From positions 1 through 59,874 of the forward strand of contig JAFGGN010000070.1 in the NCBI GenBank assembly GCA_016930535.1: a DNA stretch of 59,874 nucleotides, in the 5' to 3' direction. Positions 46,832 through 55,964 of this stretch are shown in pieces. Under the pieces are notes generated by a model. It was not told where the DNA came from, made no database searches, and saw only the letters and a list, made by a program, of their open reading frames with translations. Made by a program: the position numbers and the translations under genes. Position 1 is the stretch's first letter; each line of letters begins with the position of its first letter. The stretch is from a bacterium. GTDB taxonomy: Bacteria > Zhuqueibacterota > QNDG01 > JAFGCO01.

Positions 46832-47259
46832 ACATTTATTTTGCCGGTTCCATACGCAGCGGACGCCCAATGGCAGCGGATTATCGATCGATTATCGGCA
46901 TGCTGGATGAACATGGCCGCGTCCTGACCCGTCATGTAGGTGATGAGGATCTGCTTGAACAGGAAGAATCATTGTCAGAGACCGAAATTTATGAGCGGGA
47001 TGCAGCCTGGATGGGGCAGGCGGATATACTGGTGGCCGAAGTCACGGTGCCTTCTACCGGGGTCGGCCTGGAAATCGGGATGGCGCTGTCGGCCGGATTG
47101 CCCGTCATTGCCCTTTATCATGACACATCCGGCGCAGCCTTGTCCGCCATGGTCGCGGGCAACCGAAAAATCCTTCTGATCCGGTACCTGGATCCAGCAG
47201 ACCTGAAGCTGAAGCTCGAACCGGTCATGAAAAAAAGCCGCATGGATGCCACGGGATAA
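46828..47259 (+). CDS. DNPH1/RCL-like 2'-deoxynucleoside 5'-phosphate N-hydrolase
   Basis: 143 residues. The motifs IYFAGSIRSGR (3-13), ERDAAWMGQADILVAEVTVPSTGVGLEIG (about 56-84) and the LPVIALY strand match the DNPH1 (RCL) branch of the nucleoside 2-deoxyribosyltransferase superfamily, with the catalytic Glu in GVGLEIG. Members hydrolyse the N-glycosidic bond of deoxynucleoside monophosphates, often damaged ones, in nucleotide-pool cleaning. Role in this context unknown. Confidence 0.85.
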   Translation: MNIYFAGSIRSGRPMAADYRSIIGMLDEHGRVLTRHVGDEDLLEQEESLSETEIYERDAAWMGQADILVAEVTVPSTGVGLEIGMALSAGLPVIALYHDTSGAALSAMVAGNRKILLIRYLDPADLKLKLEPVMKKSRMDATG

Positions 47260-47355
47260 TTCAGTGCTGAAGGAAACGACTGTCCGGAGCGGGCAGGGAG
47301 TGCTGACAGGCCCGTATACCATGAATTCCGTACAACGGATTTCTGCAGCCGATCC

Positions 47356-48522
47356 TTATTTTAGCGGATGCAGCTTCAAAAGTATGACATCGTGACTGGC
47401 AATGTCCATGTTTCTGTTTCTGGAAGTCGTTCCGATACTTTTATCCTGCCAGACATCGAATATTTCATATTCGCCTTCGAGAAAGCCGAAATGCCTCCAG
47501 TTGATCCTGAGAGTGACGGTCTGGTCCGAAGAATTGTGATAGCAGATTGCCCATCGCCTGTTTGTCATTTCCTTGACCCAGATTTGCTTGCCCGGATGAT
47601 CCATGTATTTATAGGCCTGTTTCCCCAGAGGATCCTGGTTGATCGCAATGGCTTCTCTGTTGGTCAGGATGTCCAGTATCTCGGGCGTCATTTTCCTGAG
47701 ATCGTTGCCGGCCATGAGCGGTGCAGCAAGCACGCACCAGATGCTGAAATTGGACCTCGATTCAGGGAGTGTCAGTCCCGGATTGCCGGTCTCCAGCATG
47801 TCCGGATCGTTCCAGTGATCGGGCCCCGCATATTTTTCCAAACCGTCCTGAAGCTGTATAATGAATCGAAGCCCCAGGTCGTATTCACCCTGGCAATTGT
47901 AACAGTCGGTGATGTCGCCCGTTGTTCTCCACAAATGGCCGATGTCCCCGGCCCAGAGCCAGGGCTGATTGTTGCCCCATTCGCATAAACTGAATATAAT
48001 GGGCCGGCCAGCCGCGAACAGGGCATCGCTCATGGTTTTGTAGGTTTCCCTGGCATCGGCGGTTCCGTGATCGCACCAGTCATATTTAAGATAATCCACG
48101 CCCCAGGAGGCGTACCGGCGTGCATCCTGATATTCGTGACCCCGGCCGCCCGGCAGGCCGTTGCAGGTGGTATTGCCTGCACAGTTGTGAATGCCGAATT
48201 TCAATCCCTTGCTGTGAATATAATCTGCCAGGGCCTTCATGCCTCCCGGGAATTTTCCGGGATCAGGATTCAGATCGCCGTTGATATCCCGTTCCGGGGC
48301 TTCCCAGCCGTCATCCACGACAATGTACCGGTATCCGGCGTCTTTCATACCGCTCATCACCAAAATATCCGCAGTTTCTTTGATTAAATCCTCGTTGATA
48401 TGCACCTCGAACGTATTCCAGCTGTTCCAGCCCATGGGAGGTGTGAGGGCCAGTCCCTCGAACTTTTGTGCGGTTGCCGGAACGGACATGACCAGCAGCA
48501 TGGCAATCCATTTTATTATCAT
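47356..48522 (-). CDS. Alpha-galactosidase, glycoside hydrolase family 27
   Basis: 388 residues. Start 48522 is chosen for AAGGAG 6 bases upstream and the resulting signal peptide (MIIKWIAMLLVMSVPATAQ); a longer frame has no such features. GH27 hallmarks: TPPMGWNSWN, nucleophile D148 in LKYDWC, acid/base D203 in GDITD, and WNDPDML. C-terminal small beta domain. It would hydrolyse terminal alpha-galactosides, or related sugars, outside the cytoplasm. It lies 68 bases downstream of the adenylating-enzyme fusion on the same strand. Confidence 0.92.
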   Translation of the reverse strand: MIIKWIAMLLVMSVPATAQKFEGLALTPPMGWNSWNTFEVHINEDLIKETADILVMSGMKDAGYRYIVVDDGWEAPERDINGDLNPDPGKFPGGMKALADYIHSKGLKFGIHNCAGNTTCNGLPGGRGHEYQDARRYASWGVDYLKYDWCDHGTADARETYKTMSDALFAAGRPIIFSLCEWGNNQPWLWAGDIGHLWRTTGDITDCYNCQGEYDLGLRFIIQLQDGLEKYAGPDHWNDPDMLETGNPGLTLPESRSNFSIWCVLAAPLMAGNDLRKMTPEILDILTNREAIAINQDPLGKQAYKYMDHPGKQIWVKEMTNRRWAICYHNSSDQTVTLRINWRHFGFLEGEYEIFDVWQDKSIGTTSRNRNMDIASHDVILLKLHPLK

Positions 48523-48590
48523 GATATTCTCCTTATGCGGGATACAGGGAATCCGGTTCACTGCCGCAATATGGCCGCGGTGAGTTTCAA

Positions 48591-51500
48591 TTAAATTTCC
48601 ACGTTTTGTTCCGGTGTCAGAAATTTGACGAGTGTTCCCCACCGTTTGTCCACGGAAAAGCCGTTCTTTACATAAAACGGCTGCATGATCAGGGGGGCCT
48701 TGATCAGCTGAATTTTATTGCTGGCCATTCTGTTGCAGAAATCCTCGATCATGGCTGTGTGAATGCCCCGGTCCTTCAGCGGACTGCTGACAACAGTGCC
48801 TTCGATTTGTGCGATTTTGTCCTCGGGGATCTGATAACAGATCCCGCCCACGATACGCTCATGTGCATCGATGACCACGAAATGCTGGTCCTGTTCGGAG
48901 ATGGTTTTCGGATATTTTTCATTGAAGAACAGCCGGTAAAGCTGACCGATCTCCGCCGGTGTGATGGGCGAACGCATGGTATAAGTCGAACCCACTTTGT
49001 CCGTAAACGTGGAATGAACGATCACATGTTCTATTTCACTTTCACCGATTTTCAGCACATCCATTCTCCTGCGATGATGATGACGCGGAAACACCATCCG
49101 GCTGAATACATCCCGGTCTGTTTTTGCATCGATCACGGACTGCAGGTCGGACAATTCCACAAGCTGGATGGCCGGCTGATCCATGTGCCGGCTCATTATC
49201 GACAGCAGCCGGTCGAAGGCCATTCGAATATCGGGATTCGCGTGTGAAAAATAGGTGTCCCTGTAGTAGAAATAACGCGCGATTTCCGGATACCGGTCCA
49301 GCCTGTACAGCTGATGAAATTCAACTACCGTCTGTTCACGTGCCGAAGACGGGGCAAGCTGATTCATCTTTTCCCAATTGCGATAGCGTTCGACGGCGTT
49401 TCGAAGGGCCAGCGGTTTGTAGTAGTACCGCTTCAATTTTATCAGATAGTCGTTCAGCGTATCCAGTAACGGAAGATCACCGAACTCCAGAAGCGGTTCT
49501 GATTTCAGTCTGGATTTCAATTGCTGAAAGAATTCCTGGGCGGATTGCATGCCCAATGCTTCAATGCATGCATCAAAAATCCATTCGATTTCAATCTGAT
49601 CCTTGCACCAGGGATAATGGGCCACGGTTTTGCGGTAAAAATTCTGAAGCATGGGCCGAACGAGTGTCAGCGGGTCGGTATAATCCTGCCATCCGATCAA
49701 TGACAGGATTGTCGCCCCTTCACGAAAATCCAGTTCGGGGACAACGGCGTTGTGAGGAAAAACAGCGCCTGGAACAATACGGTTGCCGCTGTTTCGCCAT
49801 CCGCGATAAAATGCAGCCATGGCTTCGACAAACAGTTTGCGCCAGCCTTCCTGTTTTGGAAATGGACCGCCGGTAAAATGAATACTCGAAAACTGACGGA
49901 TTTTTCCCCAGACTGAAATCTCGTTCATGAATACCATGGAACGTGCTCCAAGTTCCGGCCGGTAGCATCCCAGCCGCGGCAGCACCGGTGGTCCGAACGG
50001 ATATCCGGCCACTGCTTCCAGCCAGTGCACGGCTTCGGCGACTGTATCACTTGGCAGCTGTTCACGCAGAACGAGCTGCAGATCGAAATGTTTGCTGTCG
50101 AATGTGTTGATGCTCATACGGTAAAGCAGGTATTCATGGGAGGACTGAATCCGTGAAATCCATATGCCCTGACCGGAGACATCGCTGATATTGAAGTCTT
50201 TCTGGTCAAATGCAAGCATGATGGACTGTTTCAAAAAGGTGGTTCCGATCAGGACCTTATTGATGCGCTGGATTTCCATCTGCGACATGCCATCTTCAAA
50301 AACCAGTTTGTTTTCCCATTGTGCTTTCGATGTTTTCGGCGTGTCCTGCTCGAGCTGAGATTCGAAGTTTTTGAACAGCCGCGTAAAGTATTTTTCGGCG
50401 ATCTTGGCAAGAACGGGATCCGATCTGTGAAGCACCCAGCTGGCGAGTTCAGCACGCACCGTATTGTAGAACTCCGGGTGATAACCGACAAAACTGACCA
50501 GCAGCTGAAAAACATGCTCGAATTGCTGACGTGTCGCCTTGTTCACGGGCCAGTCCAGCTGCAGTCTGTAAATGAAGAGCCGCTGTCTCAGCACTTCAAG
50601 CCGGCGCTGCTCGAGTTTGGTGAAGGCGATTGCCTCAATCGTTTCCTGATTCAGAAATGTGAGTCCGGAATTGATGAATGCGGGAAATGTCTGACCGAAA
50701 TCAGGTTCCGATTCATTGAGAAGCAGTATTTTATACGCATGGCATCGAATGCTTTCATCACTGTGCCGGGCCAGTGATTCAAGACGCCGTCGTATGACTT
50801 CCGCGAGATAGGGCGGGGCCTTTTTCAGTGTTTTACCGATCTTGTCTACAAGTTCGCCGTTTTCGGGAATTTTGGAAAATTGTATCATTGAAAATTGCTC
50901 ATGCAGCCGGGCAAGCCGATGGTTCCGAATGCGGTGGGCCTGGGATTCCTCCGCGTTCCGTATCTGCATTCGGTGTTTCCAGGGCAGAAAGACATGGGAA
51001 GATACCTGATTCAGTGGTACGTCCCATCCTTCCTTGATGGGGCAGAAAGCGACGAGGGCAGGATTGCCCATCCACAGCAGGGGCTGACGCGCGAACAGGC
51101 CAAGATCGATGATTTCCCCCTGTATCCGGTATTCAAGATGGCCGATACGGACAAATCCCGTTTTTGTATTTTTCTGTATGACCAGTTTTTCACCGGACTG
51201 ATTGTTTTTTAATGTTTTGCCTGTACACACGATATCGTCTTCAAGAATGATCAGATCGCGGTAAAACCATCTGGGTATGCGCACCCTGTACGTCCCAACC
51301 GGTTTTTCCACGAAATCACTGCGGTACAGTTCGCTGATGGTTTCAGCAAAATGATCGATGATCACCTTCCGGTTAAACGAACCTTTGGGTGTGAGTTCTT
51401 TTTCATCTAAAGAGAATTCACGGTCCAGAACCGCATAATTGATCACCCGCTCATAAGGGGCGAGGTCCTTATTCGCTGCAGTCACAATCTGGTGAAAGTA

Positions 51501-53225
51501 TTCATGATACTGATTCGTGGTGCGCAGGGATTTCATGACAGGATCATTCAGATCCGGGATGATAAAGAGGACATTGTATGGTTTTTCGTCTCCGACGAGA
51601 AAAGTGTATTGAATACCCGGCACATTGATGAACTTGTTTTCAACTTTTTTGGGAGCGATAGTCTGTCCCTTGTTATTTTTATAAATATCCTTGATACGGT
51701 CGACAATCTGATAGTACCCTTCTTTCGTGATTTTAAAGACATCACCGGTGGCCAGCCAGAAATCGGATCTGGGTGATTTCGGGTACGGGATCGTGCCGTT
51801 TAAACCGATTTCTTCGAAGTAACGGGCCACATAATGGCCGCTGATCAGCAGCTCTTTGTTCGCGTTTAATTCCAGATGAATGCCAGGAAGAGCGATACCA
51901 TGCGTGTTTTTCACATAATGAAGCGGAGGCGTCATGGTGATGCCGCCTGTGGCTTCGGTCATGCCGAATCCGCTGCAGAGATCTACCCCGTGTTTCTGAA
52001 AGAACTGAAACGTACTGCTGTCCAAATGCCCTGCGGCCGATAATCCCCAGCGAAGCCGGTTGCCCGTGATGTTGCGGAATGCGACCTCCTGTATTTCAGG
52101 ATCCGGTATGTTCACCAATTTTTCAAGGCATGTTTCTTTCAGTTGTTCCCAGCGAAGAGGAATACTGATAAATCCCGTGGGATTGACCTGCGGAAAAAGC
52201 TGAAGCAGGGTTTCGATTGAGGGATTGCCCGGAAAGACATAGGTTCCGCCCCAGTAAATTGTACCCAGAAGTTCCAGAAAACGTCCGAATGTGTGGAAAA
52301 GCGGAAGATAGCAGATCATGACCTCGTTTTGCCCGACCTTCGGCAGTGCCGCTGCGCGGGCAAAACGTTTGGTAATGAGATTGTACATGGAAAAACAGAC
52401 TCCCTTGACCTGACCGGTCGTTCCCGAGGTATACATGACCGTCGCAATTTCGTTGAGTGGTTTTACGGTTCTGTTTTTCAGCGTTTTCTCGACCTCGGAG
52501 ACATGCAGCTGTTTTTGGGCTGTGCCGAGAAAAATAAAATGACTGTCATCAGACTGTATCAGAGGATCCAGCAGGAAGATGGTTAACGGGATTCCTGTTT
52601 TCTTCTGTAATCTGTTCAGTATCTTTGCCTTGTCATGTGAATCCGTGACCACGATATTGATTTTCAATTCCTCGAAGATATCCATGACCGTGGATTCATC
52701 GAAATGAATGCTCACGGGTGTGTTCAGAATATCATAACAGAGGCAGGCGAGATCACAGCATGCGCTGTCGACACTGTTCTCAGCCCAGATGGCGACACGG
52801 GGCGTCGATTTTTCAGCATGGATGAAAAAGAGGGTGGCAATTTCACGAATGTTTCTGTATATTTGTTCATAGGTCCATTGCGAACAGGTTGTTCCTTTAT
52901 AATCTCTGAATAATATTTTACGCGGATGTTCCCGTGTCTGCTGTTCAAAGAGGATTCGTAAGTGATACTGGGAATGCCGGATCAACTGAAATGTCATCTC
53001 TGCCCAGCGGTATTGAAGTGATGCATCATTCAGACTTTGTAAAAATGTGGTTTTTCCTGTTTTGTAGATAATTTGATGCCATATCTGACGGGATAGCTGG
53101 TCCAATTCTTTATTCTTGCACATTTTAACGATTTCATCAAGGACATCCCGCGCACTGGCATGATTTAAATCAGATTGGTTCTTTACTTTTTCCCAGCGGG
53201 ACAGCGCTTTCTGTAGGGGTTTCAT
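48591..53225 (-). CDS. Giant fusion: ANL adenylating domain, central unknown region, C-terminal GNAT acetyltransferase
   Basis: 1544 residues, uninterrupted. Residues about 85-635 are an acyl-CoA synthetase-like ANL domain: YTSGTTGQVKG (265-275), GMTEATGG (421-428), ATGD (492-495), DRIKDIYKNNKG (509-520) and a terminal segment with LTPKGSFNRK (611-620). Residues 640-1000 include a beta segment and long HEAT-like helical repeats. Residues about 1000-1370 are a globular region I do not recognise (for example GNRIVPGAVFPHN and LSLIGWQD). Residues about 1375-1544 are a GNAT-like fold (VVIDAHERIVGGICY; LKDRGIHTAMIEDF; PFYVKNGF). The chain may activate a carboxylate and pass it on to an amine, but substrate and order are unknown. 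Divergent from the MinD-like gene. Confidence 0.8.
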   Translation of the reverse strand: MKPLQKALSRWEKVKNQSDLNHASARDVLDEIVKMCKNKELDQLSRQIWHQIIYKTGKTTFLQSLNDASLQYRWAEMTFQLIRHSQYHLRILFEQQTREHPRKILFRDYKGTTCSQWTYEQIYRNIREIATLFFIHAEKSTPRVAIWAENSVDSACCDLACLCYDILNTPVSIHFDESTVMDIFEELKINIVVTDSHDKAKILNRLQKKTGIPLTIFLLDPLIQSDDSHFIFLGTAQKQLHVSEVEKTLKNRTVKPLNEIATVMYTSGTTGQVKGVCFSMYNLITKRFARAAALPKVGQNEVMICYLPLFHTFGRFLELLGTIYWGGTYVFPGNPSIETLLQLFPQVNPTGFISIPLRWEQLKETCLEKLVNIPDPEIQEVAFRNITGNRLRWGLSAAGHLDSSTFQFFQKHGVDLCSGFGMTEATGGITMTPPLHYVKNTHGIALPGIHLELNANKELLISGHYVARYFEEIGLNGTIPYPKSPRSDFWLATGDVFKITKEGYYQIVDRIKDIYKNNKGQTIAPKKVENKFINVPGIQYTFLVGDEKPYNVLFIIPDLNDPVMKSLRTTNQYHEYFHQIVTAANKDLAPYERVINYAVLDREFSLDEKELTPKGSFNRKVIIDHFAETISELYRSDFVEKPVGTYRVRIPRWFYRDLIILEDDIVCTGKTLKNNQSGEKLVIQKNTKTGFVRIGHLEYRIQGEIIDLGLFARQPLLWMGNPALVAFCPIKEGWDVPLNQVSSHVFLPWKHRMQIRNAEESQAHRIRNHRLARLHEQFSMIQFSKIPENGELVDKIGKTLKKAPPYLAEVIRRRLESLARHSDESIRCHAYKILLLNESEPDFGQTFPAFINSGLTFLNQETIEAIAFTKLEQRRLEVLRQRLFIYRLQLDWPVNKATRQQFEHVFQLLVSFVGYHPEFYNTVRAELASWVLHRSDPVLAKIAEKYFTRLFKNFESQLEQDTPKTSKAQWENKLVFEDGMSQMEIQRINKVLIGTTFLKQSIMLAFDQKDFNISDVSGQGIWISRIQSSHEYLLYRMSINTFDSKHFDLQLVLREQLPSDTVAEAVHWLEAVAGYPFGPPVLPRLGCYRPELGARSMVFMNEISVWGKIRQFSSIHFTGGPFPKQEGWRKLFVEAMAAFYRGWRNSGNRIVPGAVFPHNAVVPELDFREGATILSLIGWQDYTDPLTLVRPMLQNFYRKTVAHYPWCKDQIEIEWIFDACIEALGMQSAQEFFQQLKSRLKSEPLLEFGDLPLLDTLNDYLIKLKRYYYKPLALRNAVERYRNWEKMNQLAPSSAREQTVVEFHQLYRLDRYPEIARYFYYRDTYFSHANPDIRMAFDRLLSIMSRHMDQPAIQLVELSDLQSVIDAKTDRDVFSRMVFPRHHHRRRMDVLKIGESEIEHVIVHSTFTDKVGSTYTMRSPITPAEIGQLYRLFFNEKYPKTISEQDQHFVVIDAHERIVGGICYQIPEDKIAQIEGTVVSSPLKDRGIHTAMIEDFCNRMASNKIQLIKAPLIMQPFYVKNGFSVDKRWGTLVKFLTPEQNVEI

Positions 53226-53304
53226 GGAGTTATTTCACCTTGATAAATAGGATATTTTCTTAAAATCAAAGGTAAACTTTTTTTACCATCTTTTCAACTT
53301 AAAA

Positions 53305-53320
53305 CGGTATTATATTTGCG
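53305..53320 (+). promoter_or_regulatory. Possible sigma-54 promoter of the MinD-like gene
   Basis: CGGTAT, five bases, TTGC: the invariant GG and GC at exact distance, with three mismatches elsewhere. Nearly the same string (GGTAT-x-ATATTTGC) is found at the pilM promoter. It lies 52 bases before the ATG at 53372. Confidence 0.4.
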
Positions 53321-53371
53321 TTATTCTTCTGTATCGATCATCCCGTAATCGAATTTTAACTCAGGCAGTCG

Positions 53372-54436
53372 ATGCAATCAACGGAAAATACGGAAAAAGT
53401 CAGGGTGCTGGCCCTGGGAGGCGGCAAAGGCGGAATCGGAAAAACTGTATTGGCGGCCTCTTTGGGAATGGGGCTGGCCATGCTGCACAAGAAGGTCGTG
53501 CTGGTTGATGCGGATCTCGGTGGCGCCAATCTTCACCGTGTTCTCGGCATGGAACATGTCCGGAAAAGCAGTATTCATTTTATTCAAAAAAAAGTACGGT
53601 ACCTTGAGGAGCTGATGACGCCGCATCCGAGATTTGAAAATCTGAACCTGATTCGGGGAATGAACGGGTATCTCGGCGCCGCCAATCTGCAATATACACA
53701 GAAACTGAAATTGATCCGGCATATTCATCAGCTGCCTGCAGATTATGTCATCATGGACCTGGGTGCCGGTTCCAATTATCATGTACTCGATTTCTTTCTG
53801 GCGGCCAATTCGGGTATAATTGTGGTAACACCGGATCCGCTGAGTATACTCGAAGCCTACCATTTTATAAAACAGGCCTATTTTCGCAGATTAATGCATC
53901 TTTTTCGAACCCATGAAAGCGTATTCGATATCATCAAGCGTTACGCCTGCGAGGGAGCCCAGAGCCGTCATGTCAACGTGGAAAATATGCTGACCGAGAT
54001 CCGGCTGACGGATGCGGCTGCATCGGAAAAAATTTATAACCTTCAGGGCCGTTTTCACCCGGCCATGATCGTCAACCGCCTTCGTACGAGCGCTGATGAA
54101 AAGAGCTGTATGGCGGTCAGAACCGCTGCCGGCGAGCTCCTGTCGCTGGATATTGATTACTGGGGAGCCGTTCATGACGATCCGGTGATCTATGATGCGC
54201 TGTGTAAAAGCCAGCCCTTTATCGGTTATAACAGTAAAAGCAGGGCTTCCAGGGATCTCGCAACCATTATTATCACCAGGCTGCTGCGGCGCCCGTACCG
54301 GTCCAGGCAGATGAAGGAGATAATTAAACCTGCATCCGGAAATAACAATCAGTCCGTCTGTTCGTTTCATTGCCAGTTCTGGGAAACCTGCGAATTCAGA
54401 AAAGGCGGATATCCCTGTGATCTTGTGAAAATATAG
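53372..54436 (+). CDS. MinD/FlhG-family ATPase with C-terminal cysteine cluster
   Basis: 354 residues: deviant Walker A GGKGGIGKT (17-25), switch I/II VDADLGGANLH and VIMDLGAG, and the usual MinD fold to about residue 270. The MTS-like amphipathic helix of MinD is not seen. Instead the last 25 residues carry C330, C334, C340 and C349, possibly a metal or Fe-S site. FlhG/MinD-type ATPases place polar organelles such as flagella and pili; next to a sigma-54 activator and a SpoA protein, a role in positioning the pilus or chemosensory array is attractive but unproven. Confidence 0.87.
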   Translation: MQSTENTEKVRVLALGGGKGGIGKTVLAASLGMGLAMLHKKVVLVDADLGGANLHRVLGMEHVRKSSIHFIQKKVRYLEELMTPHPRFENLNLIRGMNGYLGAANLQYTQKLKLIRHIHQLPADYVIMDLGAGSNYHVLDFFLAANSGIIVVTPDPLSILEAYHFIKQAYFRRLMHLFRTHESVFDIIKRYACEGAQSRHVNVENMLTEIRLTDAAASEKIYNLQGRFHPAMIVNRLRTSADEKSCMAVRTAAGELLSLDIDYWGAVHDDPVIYDALCKSQPFIGYNSKSRASRDLATIIITRLLRRPYRSRQMKEIIKPASGNNNQSVCSFHCQFWETCEFRKGGYPCDLVKI

Positions 54437-54654
54437 GGATGAAATGCCGTGTCATCCGCTCTGGGAAAAAATGTGGTACGGTGCTAAAAAATTTACCAAC
54501 CGGATAAAAAAGTACCAATTATTCGCTTCCGCTTTATAAAATATTTTGAATGATCTCTAAAACACAAATTTCATATATCATATAAATTAAATATAAACAA
54601 TATTTTATATTCTTTAATAAATATATTCAAAAAAACGCTTTTAAATAGGTCATT
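54437..54654. other. AT-rich spacer upstream of the kinase-regulator pair
   Basis: No gene seen. Contains a 6-bp inverted repeat TGGTAC / GTACCA (about 54474-54517) and long AT-rich runs (54535-54640) that may be bent DNA. Confidence 0.4.
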
Positions 54655-54670
54655 TGGTTCTATTTTTGCA
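54655..54670 (+). promoter_or_regulatory. Probable sigma-54 promoter of the kinase-regulator pair
   Basis: TGGTTC, five bases, TTGCA: matches the consensus at 8 of the 10 defined positions with exact spacing. The predicted start, near 54681, is just before the first gene, so the activator may control its own synthesis. Confidence 0.55.
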
Positions 54671-54701
54671 AGCTTCATCCAGCAGATTACTGATTTCATG
54701 A

Positions 54702-55952
54702 ATGATAAAGGCGATGTCAAGCAAAAAGAAGATAACGCCTGATTTTCATTTCATCGAAGCCTTCGCTGATTTCCATTCAGAAATGACCGATCTTGAGACC
54801 TCGTATCAGGCTTTGAGCAATGAAATACAGACGTTGAACAAATCGCTGTCAATAAAAACAGGTGAGCTGGAAACACGTCTGGAAAAAGCCCATCGGCTGC
54901 AGCAATTTTTAGATTCGATTCTGAACAGTATCACGGAAGGCGTGATTGTCATTGACAGCCGGGAGCGCATCGTTCTGTTCAATCGCGGCGCGGAAATTCT
55001 GACAGAATATTCACGGGACTCCGTAATCGGAAAAAAGTATATGGATATGATCGGATCACGTTATACACAGCGTTTTTCTCCTGGTTATACCCTGAAATAC
55101 GGAGAGGCGTTACTGCATCAGGAAAAGGAAATCATCACCCGGTCCGGGCAAAAGGTTCCCGTACGGTTCAGCACGACACCGGTGTACGATCAGCAGGGCC
55201 GTCTGAGCGGCGTGGTGGAAGTGATGACCGACCTGAAAAGGCTGAAGCAGCTTGAGGCGGTGATGCAGCGGCTTAAAACACAGGCTTCACTGGCCCATAT
55301 GGCCGGTCTGGTCGCACATGAAATCAGAAATCCGCTGGGTGGCCTGCTGGGTCATGTCGATCTCCTGATGCAGTCACAGAATCCGGGAGAACAGCAGGCC
55401 ACGCTCGATGCGATCAAGACCTCGATCAATCAGATCAATCATATTGTCAATCGATTTCAACTGTTTTCAAAACCGGTACAGCCTCATTTTCAAAGTGTGG
55501 ATTTAAATAAATTTATCCTGGATGTCATCCAGATTTTCAAGAAAAACAATCAACCCGATCCGGACAGGATATTGATTGAATTCAGGCCAGTGACCAGCAA
55601 GCCTGTCCCGTTGTGGAACATCGATCCGTTACTGATGGAACAGGTCCTGCTCGATATTATGGACAATGCTGAAAAAGCCATTCAGGACAGGGGAAAGATC
55701 GTGATTCGTCTGAGGAAGAAGTCAAAACCTGCCAGGGACAGGGCAATGATCATCAGTATTTCGGATTCGGGTATCGGAATGGATGATGCGGTGCTGAATC
55801 AGCTGTTTGTTCCGTTTTTCACCACGCGAGCGCGCGGTATGGGGCTGAGCCTGGCCGTTGCCCGTAACTTTGTTCATTTCCACCGGGGTGAAATCGATAT
55901 TAAAAGTGAAGTCGGCAGGGGATCCACATTTTCAATTAAATTGCCGAAATAA
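54702..55952 (+). CDS. Soluble PAS-domain histidine kinase (NtrB/AtoS type)
   Basis: 416 residues: an N-terminal coiled coil (about 25-70), PAS (72-180; ILNSITEGVIVIDSRERIVLFNRGA), HisKA (about 190-260) with H206 in VAHEIRNPLGG, and HATPase (about 300-416; NAEKAIQDRG; DSGIGMD; RGMGLSLAVARNF). No membrane segment, so it senses an internal signal. The start is uncertain: ATG 54702 lacks a clear ribosome site and ATG 54714 has AAAGG very close. It is the partner of the NtrC-type regulator 12 bases downstream. Confidence 0.9.
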   Translation: MIKAMSSKKKITPDFHFIEAFADFHSEMTDLETSYQALSNEIQTLNKSLSIKTGELETRLEKAHRLQQFLDSILNSITEGVIVIDSRERIVLFNRGAEILTEYSRDSVIGKKYMDMIGSRYTQRFSPGYTLKYGEALLHQEKEIITRSGQKVPVRFSTTPVYDQQGRLSGVVEVMTDLKRLKQLEAVMQRLKTQASLAHMAGLVAHEIRNPLGGLLGHVDLLMQSQNPGEQQATLDAIKTSINQINHIVNRFQLFSKPVQPHFQSVDLNKFILDVIQIFKKNNQPDPDRILIEFRPVTSKPVPLWNIDPLLMEQVLLDIMDNAEKAIQDRGKIVIRLRKKSKPARDRAMIISISDSGIGMDDAVLNQLFVPFFTTRARGMGLSLAVARNFVHFHRGEIDIKSEVGRGSTFSIKLPK

Positions 55953-55964
55953 GGAGGGAGAATC

